Shown here: positions 1 to 8,703 of the stretch, in pieces
How positions within the stretch are numbered: position 1 is the first letter of the stretch
Layout of the letters: each line of letters opens with the position of its first letter
DNA from: Fibrobacter sp.
Lineage (GTDB): Bacteria > Fibrobacterota > Fibrobacteria > Fibrobacterales > Fibrobacteraceae
Direction of reading: 5' to 3'
Assembly (NCBI GenBank): GCA_024398955.1
Contig: JAKSIG010000016.1
Coordinates: 1 to 57,466, forward strand
Length of the DNA: 57,466 nt
Position numbers and translations under genes: made by a program
Notes under the pieces: model-generated
What the model saw: only the letters and a program-made list of their open reading frames with translations
The model's database searches: none
Told to the model about the DNA's origin: nothing

Positions 1-2017
1 CATCCAGCAAGATGACGCAGTAAGGCTTGGTACGTACAGCTTCCGTCAGCTGGCCGCCTTCTTCGTAGCCTACGTATCCCGGAGGCGCACCAATCAAACG
101 GCTAACCGTATGCTTTTCCATGTATTCGCTCATGTCGATACGGACCAGAGCATTTTCGTCATCGAAAAGTTCCACAGCCAAGGCCTTGGCCAGTTCCGTC
201 TTGCCGACACCCGTGGGGCCCAGGAACAGGAAACTTCCGATAGGAGCGTTCTCGCGACTCAACCCACTTCTATTTCTTAAAATAGCTTCGGACACCGCTT
301 CCACTGCATCATCCTGACCGATGACACGAGCGTGCAGGCGTTCATCCAAGTGCAACAACTTGGACTTTTCACCTTCGCAAAGCTTGGTTACGGGCACGCC
401 AGTCCAGCGGCTCACCACCAGTGCAATGGTATCTTCCGTCACCTCTTCGGTGAGTTCGCCGTCACCTGCAGCCTTCGCAACAGCCGCAGTCTTTTCAGCG
501 ATTTCCTTTTCCAGGTTCACGATTTTGTTGTACTTCAGTTCTGCGGCGCGGTTCAAGTCGTAGCGGGCTTCGGCCTGTTCCATTTCGTCCTTGGCCTGCT
601 GCAAAGCTTTCTTCAAGTTCTGCAGCTCAGCACTCTGGGCGCGACGATCCTGCCAGCGCTCCTGCATAGCCTTTACGGCGGCAGCAGTCACAGCCAGATC
701 TTCACGCAGTTCCTTCAAGCGCTTTACGGAATTGTCATCCGTTTCCTTCGCCAGAGCCTGTTCCTCGATCTTCATCTGCAGTTCCTTACGCTGCAAGGTA
801 TCCAGAGCTTCAGGCACCGTATCCATCTGGGTCTTTACAAGGCTTGCGGCTTCATCAATCAAGTCGATGGCCTTATCCGGAAGGAATCGGTCGCTAATGT
901 AACGGCTAGACAGCTTAACAGCAGCCACCAGCGCATTGTCGTGCAAACGGACTCCGTGGTGGGCGTCAAAGCCGTCCTTAATACCACGGAGGATGGAGAT
1001 AGATTCTTCTTCGCTAGGTTCGTCAACCTGCACCGGCTGGAAACGGCGTTCCAACGCGGAATCCTTTTCGATGTACTTACGGTATTCCTGGGTGGTGGTA
1101 GCGCCAATGCAGTGCAGTTCGCCACGAGCCAGCTTCGGCTTCAGCATGTTACCCAAGTCCATGGAGCCCTCGGTCTTGCCGGCGCCCACGATGGTATGGA
1201 TTTCATCAATGAACAGAAGAGTATTTCCGTCTTCTTCAAGAGCGTCCAGAACAGATTTCAGACGTTCCTCGAAGTCGCCGCGGTACTTTGCGCCAGCCAT
1301 CAGGGCGGACAAATCCAGGGCGAAAAGTTTCTTGCCCTTCAAGGCGTCAGGCACATCGCCGCGATAGATTCGCTCGGCGAGCCCTTCGACGATAGCGGTC
1401 TTACCCACGCCAGGTTCACCAACGAGGCAGGGGTTGTTTTTCGTCTTTCGGCTAAGGATCAAGATAACACGACGGATTTCCTCTTCACGGCCTATGACCG
1501 GCGAAAGCTTGCCATCGGCAGCCATTTCCACCAGTTCACGGCCATACAACTTCAGCGGAGACTGTTCCTCGGCATTGGCGGCACCAGCGAAAGGATCGGA
1601 GAGCCAAGTCTCCACCACTTCCACAGAGCCCAGGGCGTCCTCAAACACCTTGGCAAGGCCACGGTCCCCCGCAAACTTCATCAGGGCCACCAGCATGTCG
1701 CCGGGAGTCACCATACGGTTCACCTGACGGGCCGCCTGCACAGCAGCACGCAAAACACGGTTCAAATCGCTATCGGGGCCCACATCCGGGTTCGCCCCTT
1801 CCACACGGGGCACCTTCTGCACAAAGGGTTCCAATCGCCCGCGCAGTTCATTGCCCTTAATACCCTTACTCTTATACAGCTTTTTCAGGGTAGCGTCAGG
1901 ACCTTCCACCAGACCCACAGCCAAGTGGGCACATCCCAGGTAAGAATGGGAATTACGGTCCATCAAACTCTGGGCCTTGGCCAAAACCTTTTCTGCATCG
2001 TTATTAAAATCAGACAT
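1..2017 (-). CDS. clpB: ATP-dependent disaggregase ClpB (C-terminus beyond window)
   Basis: Hexameric AAA+ chaperone that pulls polypeptides out of aggregates together with DnaK. About 672 residues are present from the start; the C-terminal end runs off the left edge. An N-terminal Clp repeat domain (about 1-145) is followed by NBD1 with Walker A GEPGVGKT near residue 200 and Walker [10 protein letters not shown] near 267. A charged coiled-coil middle domain (about 400-520) sets it apart from ClpA, and NBD2 has Walker A GPTGVGKT near 599. The ATG at 2017 has AGAGG five bases upstream. It is the only gene here with an apparent sigma-54 promoter (2094-2111). A long ORF on the opposite strand is a shadow. 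Confidence 0.96.
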   Translation of the reverse strand, partial: MSDFNNDAEKVLAKAQSLMDRNSHSYLGCAHLAVGLVEGPDATLKKLYKSKGIKGNELRGRLEPFVQKVPRVEGANPDVGPDSDLNRVLRAAVQAARQVNRMVTPGDMLVALMKFAGDRGLAKVFEDALGSVEVVETWLSDPFAGAANAEEQSPLKLYGRELVEMAADGKLSPVIGREEEIRRVILILSRKTKNNPCLVGEPGVGKTAIVEGLAERIYRGDVPDALKGKKLFALDLSALMAGAKYRGDFEERLKSVLDALEEDGNTLLFIDEIHTIVGAGKTEGSMDLGNMLKPKLARGELHCIGATTTQEYRKYIEKDSALERRFQPVQVDEPSEEESISILRGIKDGFDAHHGVRLHDNALVAAVKLSSRYISDRFLPDKAIDLIDEAASLVKTQMDTVPEALDTLQRKELQMKIEEQALAKETDDNSVKRLKELREDLAVTAAAVKAMQERWQDRRAQSAELQNLKKALQQAKDEMEQAEARYDLNRAAELKYNKIVNLEKEIAEKTAAVAKAAGDGELTEEVTEDTIALVVSRWTGVPVTKLCEGEKSKLLHLDERLHARVIGQDDAVEAVSEAILRNRSGLSRENAPIGSFLFLGPTGVGKTELAKALAVELFDDENALVRIDMSEYMEKHTVSRLIGAPPGYVGYEEGGQLTEAVRTKPYCVILLD

Positions 2018-2093
2018 ATTTGCCTCTTTTGGCGATTAGCGGCATTGCCATCCCGCTTTTTCGCACTTTTCCTTAATTTAATCGTTCTTTTTA

Positions 2094-2111
2094 ATGCAAT
2101 TGTCGTGCCAA
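2094..2111 (-). promoter_or_regulatory. sigma-54 (RpoN) type -24/-12 promoter of clpB
   Basis: On the minus strand the sequence is TTGGCACG-ACAA-TTGCA. This matches the RpoN consensus YTGGCACG-N4-TTGCW at every defined base, with the correct TGGCAC-N5-TTGC spacing. It points at clpB and would give a leader of roughly 65 nt. It lies in non-coding DNA, which makes chance less likely. Whether this organism carries rpoN is not visible here. Confidence 0.65.
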
Positions 2112-2313
2112 CCATACTTTTTGTATAAAAACAGCCCTATAATCCCGCATTTTTTATAAAAAAACAACATTTTGAACCCGCTATTTGTATAAAAACGGCT
2201 TTTTTCTTCGAAAAAAGCCATTTTACTGTTTAAAAAAGAATCTTCTTCATTTCAAAAAGAGCCATCAATTTGGTGCAAATTGCGACACACCGCGTTGGTG
2301 AAAAGCCCAGGGG

Positions 2314-2337
2314 AGTGTTGTAAAGGTCAACAACACT
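2314..2337. promoter_or_regulatory. palindrome, candidate activator site upstream of clpB
   Basis: Perfect inverted repeat AGTGTTGT-N8-ACAACACT, about 210 bp upstream of the sigma-54 element. The distance suits an enhancer-binding protein. It could instead be an RNA hairpin in a rightward transcript ending at 2452. Confidence 0.4.
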
Positions 2338-2415
2338 ATGTTGACTTGGACTATTCCCAATCGGAACAAACAAATCTATCTTAAGGACACAAAACCAAAC
2401 ATCCCATACACCAAC

Positions 2416-2452
2416 AACGGCGCTCCTTTGGGGGGGCGCCGTTTGTTTTTTT
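2416..2452 (+). terminator. Rho-independent terminator without an obvious gene
   Basis: Eleven-bp stem AACGGCGCTCC / GGGGCGCCGTT (one G-U pair), 6-nt loop, then TGTTTTTTT. It reads rightward, yet the nearest upstream rightward sequence holds no plausible ORF. Confidence 0.7.
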
Positions 2453-2456
2453 ACCA

Positions 2457-2484
2457 TAAAAAAAACGCTCCCGAAAAGGGAGCG
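2457..2484 (-). terminator. tldD terminator
   Basis: Stem CGCTCCC / GGGAGCG with a 5-nt loop, followed on the minus strand by eight T. It begins about 20 bp after the tldD stop. Confidence 0.85.
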
Positions 2485-2504
2485 CTGCAAAAAGTAATTT
2501 TGGA

Positions 2505-3905
2505 TTATCTTCCGCCAACCAGAATCTGATCCACCTTGATGGATGGCTGGCCCACAGTTACGGGAATGTGACCGGAGCTTGCGCCGCAAACGCCAGCGGC
2601 AAGTTCCAAGTCAGAACCCACCATGCTGATCTTGGGCATAATTTCGTGACCCTTGCCAATGAGGGCGGCGCCACGAACAGGTTCGCAAATCTTGCCGTCG
2701 CGAATGATGTAGCCCTCGTCTACGGCAAAATTAAATTCGCCTGTGGCCGGATTTACGGAGCCGCCAGCCATGCGGGCGGCATACAGACCGTAATCCACGC
2801 TAGAAATCATGTCGTCAAGGGAATCCTTGCCCGGCGCAATAAAAGTATTACGCATACGGCTTACAGGAGCATACTTGTAGCTTTCGCGGCGGGCGCTTCC
2901 TGTAAGACCGATACCAACTTCCTTTGCACCAACTCGGTCAGACATATAAGTCTTAAGAATGCCATTTTCAATGAGGGTCGTGCGTTGCGTGGGCGTACCT
3001 TCGTCATCGACCTTCAGGCTCCCCCATACGCCATCCAAAGTACCGTCGTCAATGGCGGTAAGGCAAGGCTGACCAATAGCTTCTCCAAGTTTTCCGCAGA
3101 AGGGGCTGGCATTGCGACGCACCGATTCCGTTTCTAGCGGATGACCACAAGCTTCGTGGAAAATAACGCCACCAAAGCCATTGCCCATGACCACAGGCAT
3201 CTGGCCGCCAGGAATGTAGCCTGCGGTCAACATGCGAAGCACGCGTTCGCCGGCGGAGTTGGCCATGTTCTCGGGGGAGTAATTAGCCAACAGTTCATAA
3301 CCGCCAATGGCGCCCGGGCGTTCTGCAGATGTCAAACGTTCAGAGCCATCGGCAGCAGTCACGCTGACACTCAAGCGCAAGTGACTGCGGTCCATTTCCA
3401 CATTCAGGCCTTCGCTGTTCAGCAAGTTGATATGAGTGCAATCATCGGTAACCCCAACAGTCACCTGCACAATTTTATCTGAAATAGCACGAGCAGCCTT
3501 GTCTGCACGGAACAAGAAATCCTGTTTGACTGCCTGCCCCAAGACGCGGGGATCCTTGAAAGCAGCCGCATTATAATCACACACACGCTTTGCTGGAGCA
3601 AACTCAAAAGGCTTGGCTGCAGAACCTGCACCACCGTTCATGGCGGCAATGCGACCAAAGGCCAAGGTCTTTACCAAGTTCACCAGGGCTTCTTCGGAGT
3701 CATCGCTGGTAAAACCATAGAGGACTTCAGTACCATACAGCAGACGAATGCCAATACCGTAATCTGTACCCGCAGTAGCAGTTTCAATCTTGCTATCCTT
3801 CAGGCCCAAACTAGAGCTGCGAGTTTCTTCTTCAAAAATTTCTACAAAGTCTGCGCCAGCACTTTTGCCGGCTTCAAAAATTTTTACAGCAACAGACGGA
3901 TTCAT
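2505..3905 (-). CDS. tldD: metalloprotease TldD
   Basis: TldD/PmbA family zinc protease subunit, 466 aa, the normal length. The TldD active-site motif HEACGH is at residues 250-255, inside a typical GGVIFHEACGHPLE context. PmbA (TldE) subunits lack this motif, so the call is TldD. TldD normally works with TldE to process peptides and antitoxins in the cytoplasm; no tldE is present in the window. It follows hisF but is separated from it by a terminator, so it is probably transcribed alone. A possible AAAGG ribosome site is about 12 bases before the ATG. Confidence 0.93.
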   Translation of the reverse strand: MNPSVAVKIFEAGKSAGADFVEIFEEETRSSSLGLKDSKIETATAGTDYGIGIRLLYGTEVLYGFTSDDSEEALVNLVKTLAFGRIAAMNGGAGSAAKPFEFAPAKRVCDYNAAAFKDPRVLGQAVKQDFLFRADKAARAISDKIVQVTVGVTDDCTHINLLNSEGLNVEMDRSHLRLSVSVTAADGSERLTSAERPGAIGGYELLANYSPENMANSAGERVLRMLTAGYIPGGQMPVVMGNGFGGVIFHEACGHPLETESVRRNASPFCGKLGEAIGQPCLTAIDDGTLDGVWGSLKVDDEGTPTQRTTLIENGILKTYMSDRVGAKEVGIGLTGSARRESYKYAPVSRMRNTFIAPGKDSLDDMISSVDYGLYAARMAGGSVNPATGEFNFAVDEGYIIRDGKICEPVRGAALIGKGHEIMPKISMVGSDLELAAGVCGASSGHIPVTVGQPSIKVDQILVGGR

Positions 3906-3935
3906 AAGCTTTCAAAACCTTTTCAAAACAGCCTT

Positions 3936-3969
3936 AACAAAAACGCGACTTCCCCATTGGAAAAGTCGC
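3936..3969 (-). terminator. hisF terminator
   Basis: Minus strand GCGACTT / AAGTCGC stem with a 10-11-nt loop, then CGTTTTTGTT. It lies in the 74-bp gap between hisF and tldD. Confidence 0.75.
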
Positions 3970-3979
3970 ATCTAAAAAA

Positions 3980-4756
3980 TTATTTGTTGCGAACAGGAAC
4001 GCCACCCTTACGCATGGCATCCTTAATACCCGACACGGTATAGTCGCCAAAGTGAACCATGGAGGCCACCAAGGCTGCGTCAGCGGAAGTCTTGTTGAAC
4101 AAGTCCACAATGTGGTCCGGAGTGCCGGCGCCACCGCTGGCAATCACCGGAATCTTCACGGCGCGAGCCACCTGGTCCGTAATGTTCAATTCGTAACCGT
4201 TCTTGACACCGTCGGTATCAATGGCGTTCAGGCAAATTTCACCCACGCCCAGTTCTTCGGCCTTCTTGGCCCATTCCACGGCATCCAGACCCATAGCCTG
4301 ACGACCGCCGCGAATATACACTTCGTAACCGCTGGGGAACTTTTCAGAAACACCCACGAACTTTGCATCCATACCCAGCACAATGCACTGGCGACCAAAA
4401 GCCTTGGCGCCTTCTGCGATGATTTCGGGATGGAGCACGGCCAAGCTATTAACGCTCACCTTTTCGGCACCGGCAAGCAAGGCCTGATGCATGTCTTCGA
4501 GATTGCGGATACCGCCACCCACAGCAAAGGGGATAAACACGCGCTTTGCAATCTGACGGATCATTTCCATGTCGCAGGGGCGATTTTCGGCACTGGCTGT
4601 AATATCGTAGAACACCAGTTCATCGACGCCATCGTCGCTGTAACGGGCACCCATTTCTACCGGATCACCGATATCGATGTTACCCTTAAACTTCACACCC
4701 TTCGTCACCTTGCGGTCACGTACATCCAAACAGACAATTAAACGTTTCGTGAGCAT
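3980..4756 (-). CDS. hisF: imidazole glycerol phosphate synthase cyclase subunit HisF
   Basis: Cyclase half of IGP synthase. It uses ammonia from HisH to convert PRFAR to IGP and AICAR in histidine synthesis. 258 aa, full length TIM barrel. The catalytic aspartates are present: D11 in VCLDVR and D130 in GMDAK. The phosphate-binding loops GGGI (about 79-82) and ASGGAG near the C-terminus are also there. No other his gene is in the window. The ATG at 4756 has no Shine-Dalgarno sequence; instead TATATTTA ends four bases before it, so the mRNA may be leaderless. Confidence 0.97.
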   Translation of the reverse strand: MLTKRLIVCLDVRDRKVTKGVKFKGNIDIGDPVEMGARYSDDGVDELVFYDITASAENRPCDMEMIRQIAKRVFIPFAVGGGIRNLEDMHQALLAGAEKVSVNSLAVLHPEIIAEGAKAFGRQCIVLGMDAKFVGVSEKFPSGYEVYIRGGRQAMGLDAVEWAKKAEELGVGEICLNAIDTDGVKNGYELNITDQVARAVKIPVIASGGAGTPDHIVDLFNKTSADAALVASMVHFGDYTVSGIKDAMRKGGVPVRNK

Positions 4757-4768
4757 ATCCTAAATATA
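4757..4768 (-). promoter_or_regulatory. leaderless -7 type promoter of hisF
   Basis: TATATTTA followed by four bases (GGAT) and the ATG. A TTG lies 18 nt further upstream (4787-4789), fitting a TTTG-type -33. The promoter overlaps the T-run of the terminator at 4769-4799. Confidence 0.5.
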
Positions 4769-4799
4769 AAAAAGCCTATCCCTACGCAAGGAACAGGCT
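4769..4799 (-). terminator. terminator of the trxA transcript
   Basis: Minus strand AGCCTGTTCC / GGGATAGGCT stem (10 bp with two G-U pairs, 7-nt loop), then TTTTTT. The T-run is shared with the start of the hisF promoter. Confidence 0.65.
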
Positions 4800-4860
4800 C
4801 TTCATAAATTCCGATTATACAGACAGCAGGACTAGCCCGCTATTTGTATTGAAACCGAAC

Positions 4861-4973
4861 TGAACGAGCGGTCTTTACGTGAGCAGCAAACGCCTCGTAT
4901 GAACGAGGCGTTGATGCGAGAGCGAGTGAAAAACAGGAGGTTCTTCACCCGATGTAATGAACGAGCGGTCTTT
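4861..4973. repeat. 16-bp direct repeats flanking a 9-bp hairpin beside trxA
   Basis: TGAACGAGCGGTCTTT occurs at 4861-4876 and 4958-4973. The second copy touches the trxA stop. Between them is a perfect hairpin AACGCCTCG-N6-CGAGGCGTT (4889-4912). The gap from 4757 to 4972 has no gene. Confidence 0.6.
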
Positions 4974-5296
4974 TACAGATTTCTGTCGATAACAGTCTTG
5001 ACAGTGTTCTTGGGAACGGCACCCACCACATTGCCCACCTCGACACCATTCTTGAACAGTTTCATGTTGGGAATGTTGGTGATACCGAAACGAGCACAGA
5101 TGTCGTTGACACCCGGATCATCGACGTTAATCTTAGCAATAATGGCCTTGCCATCGTATTCTGCAGCCAATTCATCAACTACAGGACCCATCATCATGCA
5201 AGGGCGGCACCAGGTAGCCCAGAAGTCCACAAAGACCAACTGGCCAGAACCAATCACTTCATCAAAGTTTTCAGCAGTGAGAGCTAAAGCAGCCAT
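4973..5296 (-). CDS. trxA: thioredoxin with WCRPC active site
   Basis: Small cytoplasmic thiol-disulfide reductase, 107 aa, one thioredoxin fold. The redox motif is W29-C30-R31-P32-C33, where classical thioredoxins have WCGPC. The cis-proline segment is NIPNMKLFKNG, instead of the usual IPT. There is no signal peptide, so it is cytoplasmic. GGAG lies seven bases before the ATG. It sits 39 bp after the small barrel gene and may be co-transcribed with the lipoprotein operon, or start from CTATTTTGG just upstream. Confidence 0.93.
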   Translation of the reverse strand: MAALALTAENFDEVIGSGQLVFVDFWATWCRPCMMMGPVVDELAAEYDGKAIIAKINVDDPGVNDICARFGITNIPNMKLFKNGVEVGNVVGAVPKNTVKTVIDRNL

Positions 5297-5335
5297 ATAA
5301 TCTCCAATTTTTACACCAAAATAGTAAAATTCTCG

Positions 5336-5926
5336 TTAAAGGGCAAAACCCATCGTGTAGTTAATATCAAGGCCGATGCCGTTATCGGAAACTTCTTCAA
5401 CGTCATCCTTGGACTTTCCCTTCACAAAGGCGTTCATATAGGTCACACCGATGTCCCAGGAGGTGGTAAAATGCCCCCACATGGACTTGCTGCCAATGTA
5501 AAAGCCGACGCCCAGGCCGTTGCCGGTAACACTAATGTTTTCGTCTTCAAACCAGCGATAGTCGCTATCGTAGGTGTATTCCAGCGAAACATATTCATAC
5601 AGCACATGGAATGCTGCAAAAAGTCCCTGATGTCCACGATTGAAATAGAAACGGACTCCTTCGGACAAGCCCAACAGGTCGATGTCAATTTCTTCGTCGT
5701 CATCCGAAACATTCGCACCTAGGTAGAACGGTCTAGTAATGATAGACACGTTGGAATTGACTGCATTTTCCATGGTCACATAGAGCGAAGGCAAATCAAG
5801 CACAACGCTATAGACCAACATGGTAATCGGATGGAGCGAAATCGCAAAGGTGTTATCTTCCTGTGCAGAGGAAGATGTTGCCAAGCCTCCAACCAGAGCT
5901 AGAATCGCAATCATTTTCTTAAACAT
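5336..5926 (-). CDS. predicted outer-membrane beta-barrel protein, 196 aa
   Basis: Not assigned to a known family. A signal peptide (about 1-21, cut after SSSA) is followed by alternating hydrophobic/polar strands with many aromatics (for example GVRFYFNR, LGVGFYIGS, DINYTMGFAL). The chain ends in a hydrophobic strand, which suggests an 8-10-stranded small barrel. An acidic loop DDDEEIDIDL lies near the middle. GGAG is seven bases before the ATG. It is the last of four genes spaced by 9-23 bp (barrel, two PCMD lipoproteins, barrel), so a role in the same surface assembly is likely. Function unknown. Confidence 0.7.
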   Translation of the reverse strand: MFKKMIAILALVGGLATSSSAQEDNTFAISLHPITMLVYSVVLDLPSLYVTMENAVNSNVSIITRPFYLGANVSDDDEEIDIDLLGLSEGVRFYFNRGHQGLFAAFHVLYEYVSLEYTYDSDYRWFEDENISVTGNGLGVGFYIGSKSMWGHFTTSWDIGVTYMNAFVKGKSKDDVEEVSDNGIGLDINYTMGFAL

Positions 5927-5949
5927 AAGAATTCTCCGTTTTTCAAAAT

Positions 5950-8691
5950 TTAGTAAATCAAGCGAATGTTATCAGCAATCAAGACAGAACCCTCGCTTCC
6001 CTCATAGTGATTTCCGTCGGCACTGGATGCAACCACAATTCTAATATGAGTTACAGGAAGGGAGCCATCGCCCACGACCACGTGATTGTCGATGCCCTTG
6101 GAATTGAGAAGAGCGCCTTCGTACAACACAGAAACTTTTCCCTTTTCCGAACCTACATTCATAATTGGAGATTTCTCTAGGGGAGCTCCATACTTCAATT
6201 TCAGACGAACTGTTCGTAAACCAAATTCATTAGGGCTAGAGATACTTACAACGTCAGGATCACTATCGTCGGAATCGCTATTCGAACGGAACCAGGCCGA
6301 AGCCACCAAAGTGTTCACATCACTAGAAGAACGCTTTACGTTACAGCCCATATTGTAGCAGGTGCTATTGTCCGCAGCAACGGTACTCGTTCTATTTTCA
6401 AGAATGATGTAAGCATCGCAGCTATCATTACCCTTAGGAGTGTACTTAAGGTCAACTTCCATATAGCGAGGACGTGCTGCAAAAGGTTTACCAAAATCTA
6501 TCAGTTCATTGCCATCATCATACTTTAGCATGTTGTCGCCACCAAGGCTGATTGCAGGAACGCCCTTAGGATTAAAGGTTCCGATGAAAAGGTTTCCACT
6601 GGCAAGAACACCTGCCGCCTTCTTAGTTGTCATGTGGGCAGAGGTGGAACCATAGGAGGATGTAGAAGACGTAATGGTTACCACACTCTGGTTTCCATTA
6701 TCCCAGCTATCAGGCTTATTCTTGGTCCACTTTTCCAAATTGCTGTTAGGATACTGATAACCGGCACGGATTTCGTATGACAATTTTTCGCCCTTGCTAT
6801 TGGAAACAGTTGCAACAATGCCCCTGCCAAGATCATAGCCAGAACCCTCTTCTACTCCAGAAACCGAGGCACCTTCGCTCAGTTTGATATCGCTTACCTT
6901 TAAGGCGGTCAGGTCAGAAAGGAAGTCCAAATTGTCATAGTGGACCCAATAAACAAGCTTACCATTTTCACTGACACTATCAACAACCGCATCCTTACCG
7001 TCAATTTTCAAGCCAAGAATTCGAGGAGCAAAAACCAGGACGGGAGCAGCCTTTGTTACCACAACGGACCACTCTACAGAAGTTCCATCTTCTGCAACAA
7101 CGGTAATGGTAGCAGAACCACTAGACAAGTCCAAGGGACTCCCCTTTGCAGGAGTCTGAGTGGCCATTGCAGAAATGGAATCTACAAAGAATACTTCAGC
7201 AAGTTCAGCCTCATAAGGAACTTCCATCGTAATCGTATGCCTGGAATCGTCAATGGCAGGAGCATCTGTAGTTGCAACTCCCTCAAGGGCAAACTTTAAA
7301 ATTTTGGCTTCAGACGACAACGGATAGTCAGCAGAAATAGTCCACGTTTCGTAGCTTGCATCTTCTGCCGTAATCGTCATTTCTACGGGGGCACGTAAAT
7401 CGATTGCGCCATCCTGCAGGTTCTGGGACGCGGAGGCAGAAACGCTCACGTTTATTTCAACAGCCTTCATGGACTCTTGAGAAGCCAAGTGCAATACAAC
7501 CTTCTTGTTTGCAGCATCAATAGAAGCGTCCTTCACTTCTCCCACTGCAGAAATAGAAATCAGTTCCTTTTCGTCGGACGCCTTTTCATCGGCCTCTGCG
7601 ATTGCCAGAGTCACAACCCAGGTTTTCTTGTTTCCATTTTCGGCAGTAACAGTAAAGCTCTGCACATCCTTCCATTCCTTTACTTCTGAAGGAACTGGCT
7701 TAACAGAGGCTCCATCCGACACCGTAAATGAATCAAGCACAGCTTCTTCTAAGGTCAGACCATTTACAAGCTTGATGGCAACAGTATCGCCACTACGGTT
7801 CACCTTCAGTTGGTCCTTAAAGGTGACATTCAATACCGCTGCGGAATTCTTAATGGACTGAACAATCACAATCCAGGTTTTTGCAGAGGAATCCTCGGCA
7901 GTCACCTTAAAACTTTGAGCAGAAGACCAGTCCTTAACCTTCAGGGGATCCGAATCCAAGGACGCCTTGTGATGAATCATTACAGAAGCGGAATCAACAA
8001 CGACCTTCTTTAAATCCGTTCCCTGAGGAAAAGTCACGAAGATGGTATCACCGTTAACATCATTCGCCAATTCACCCACGAACTTGAGCGAAAAAGAAAC
8101 ATCGTCACTTAGAACTTCCTGTGAAGAACTAGACGATTCTTCTTGCGACGAAGAACTTTCGTCATCGGATTCTACAGAACTGCTGGATGTTTCGGAATTT
8201 TCATCATCGTCAGATACACTGCTGGAACTAACTTCAACTCCAGGAATCGTAAAGGAAAGCTGCCACAAGGACGGTTCTCCACTTTCTGAAACAACCATCA
8301 GGTATACACGCAAACTGGCAGGAATACGGATCCTGGAACCTTCCTTAAGGCTCTTTTCTACGTAGGAGACATGATTGGCAAGAGAGTCCAATGCAGCCGA
8401 ATCGCTAGGAAATTCCTTGAATTTCCCATCGACAAGATGAAGCGTCGCCATAGAACTGATGTTAATGTGTTCAATGGTCACAGAATCCCAAGTTTTTTTC
8501 TTAGGAGCTTTCAACGTCACATTAATCAGATGCTCGTCAGCGAATACAGAAGAACCCCCTTCCTGTTCTTCAAAGGTAATATCGTTAAAAGCCTTATAGT
8601 CCGAAGAACCAAAGGTGTCATAATCTGCGGTGCAGGCTCCAAAGAGCAGCACCAGCAGAACCATTGCCCAAAGGGAAAACATTTTTTTCAT
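5950..8691 (-). CDS. large surface lipoprotein with Ig-like repeats and PCMD domain
   Basis: 913-aa lipoprotein. The lipobox LLFGAC has its lipidated cysteine at about residue 20. After an N-terminal region comes a serine/acidic linker (about 154-195, runs of SSSS). Then follow about four or five 80-100-residue modules, each ending in a pattern like AED-x-K-TWxVxV (DUF5018-like bacterial Ig domains). From about residue 655 there is a PCMD-like domain (putative carbohydrate metabolism domain), with FGKPFAARP and a C-terminal SVLIADNIRLIY strand. PCMD proteins are common surface lipoproteins in the FCB group, and a glycan-binding role is inference. GGGAG precedes the ATG. The gene starts 12 bp after its paralogue. 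Confidence 0.82.
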   Translation of the reverse strand: MKKMFSLWAMVLLVLLFGACTADYDTFGSSDYKAFNDITFEEQEGGSSVFADEHLINVTLKAPKKKTWDSVTIEHINISSMATLHLVDGKFKEFPSDSAALDSLANHVSYVEKSLKEGSRIRIPASLRVYLMVVSESGEPSLWQLSFTIPGVEVSSSSVSDDDENSETSSSSVESDDESSSSQEESSSSSQEVLSDDVSFSLKFVGELANDVNGDTIFVTFPQGTDLKKVVVDSASVMIHHKASLDSDPLKVKDWSSAQSFKVTAEDSSAKTWIVIVQSIKNSAAVLNVTFKDQLKVNRSGDTVAIKLVNGLTLEEAVLDSFTVSDGASVKPVPSEVKEWKDVQSFTVTAENGNKKTWVVTLAIAEADEKASDEKELISISAVGEVKDASIDAANKKVVLHLASQESMKAVEINVSVSASASQNLQDGAIDLRAPVEMTITAEDASYETWTISADYPLSSEAKILKFALEGVATTDAPAIDDSRHTITMEVPYEAELAEVFFVDSISAMATQTPAKGSPLDLSSGSATITVVAEDGTSVEWSVVVTKAAPVLVFAPRILGLKIDGKDAVVDSVSENGKLVYWVHYDNLDFLSDLTALKVSDIKLSEGASVSGVEEGSGYDLGRGIVATVSNSKGEKLSYEIRAGYQYPNSNLEKWTKNKPDSWDNGNQSVVTITSSTSSYGSTSAHMTTKKAAGVLASGNLFIGTFNPKGVPAISLGGDNMLKYDDGNELIDFGKPFAARPRYMEVDLKYTPKGNDSCDAYIILENRTSTVAADNSTCYNMGCNVKRSSSDVNTLVASAWFRSNSDSDDSDPDVVSISSPNEFGLRTVRLKLKYGAPLEKSPIMNVGSEKGKVSVLYEGALLNSKGIDNHVVVGDGSLPVTHIRIVVASSADGNHYEGSEGSVLIADNIRLIY

Positions 8692-8703
8692 TCAAAATCT
8701 CCC

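Larger units (their letters stand above)
2018..2504. other. 487-bp non-coding region between tldD and clpB
   Basis: No credible gene. From left to right it holds the clpB leader, a sigma-54-type promoter (2094-2111, minus), a 9-bp hairpin GGCTTTTTT-N5-AAAAAAGCC (2197-2219), an 8-bp palindrome (2314-2337), a terminator reading rightward (2416-2452) and the tldD terminator (2457-2484). The phrase TTGTATAAAAAC occurs twice (about 2120 and 2187). ORFs here run through both terminators and were left out. Confidence 0.7.

Noticed and set aside
332..2128. 598-aa ORF on the plus strand
   Set aside because: Runs antisense through the whole clpB coding region; ClpB motifs are unmistakable, so it is a codon-bias shadow.
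2197..2219. hairpin GGCTTTTTT-N5-AAAAAAGCC as a terminator
   Set aside because: T-rich arm lies on the wrong side and no T-run follows on either strand; left as a structural note only.
2338..2529. 63-aa ORF between clpB and tldD
   Set aside because: Runs through two strong terminators, lacks a ribosome site and shows no protein-like composition.
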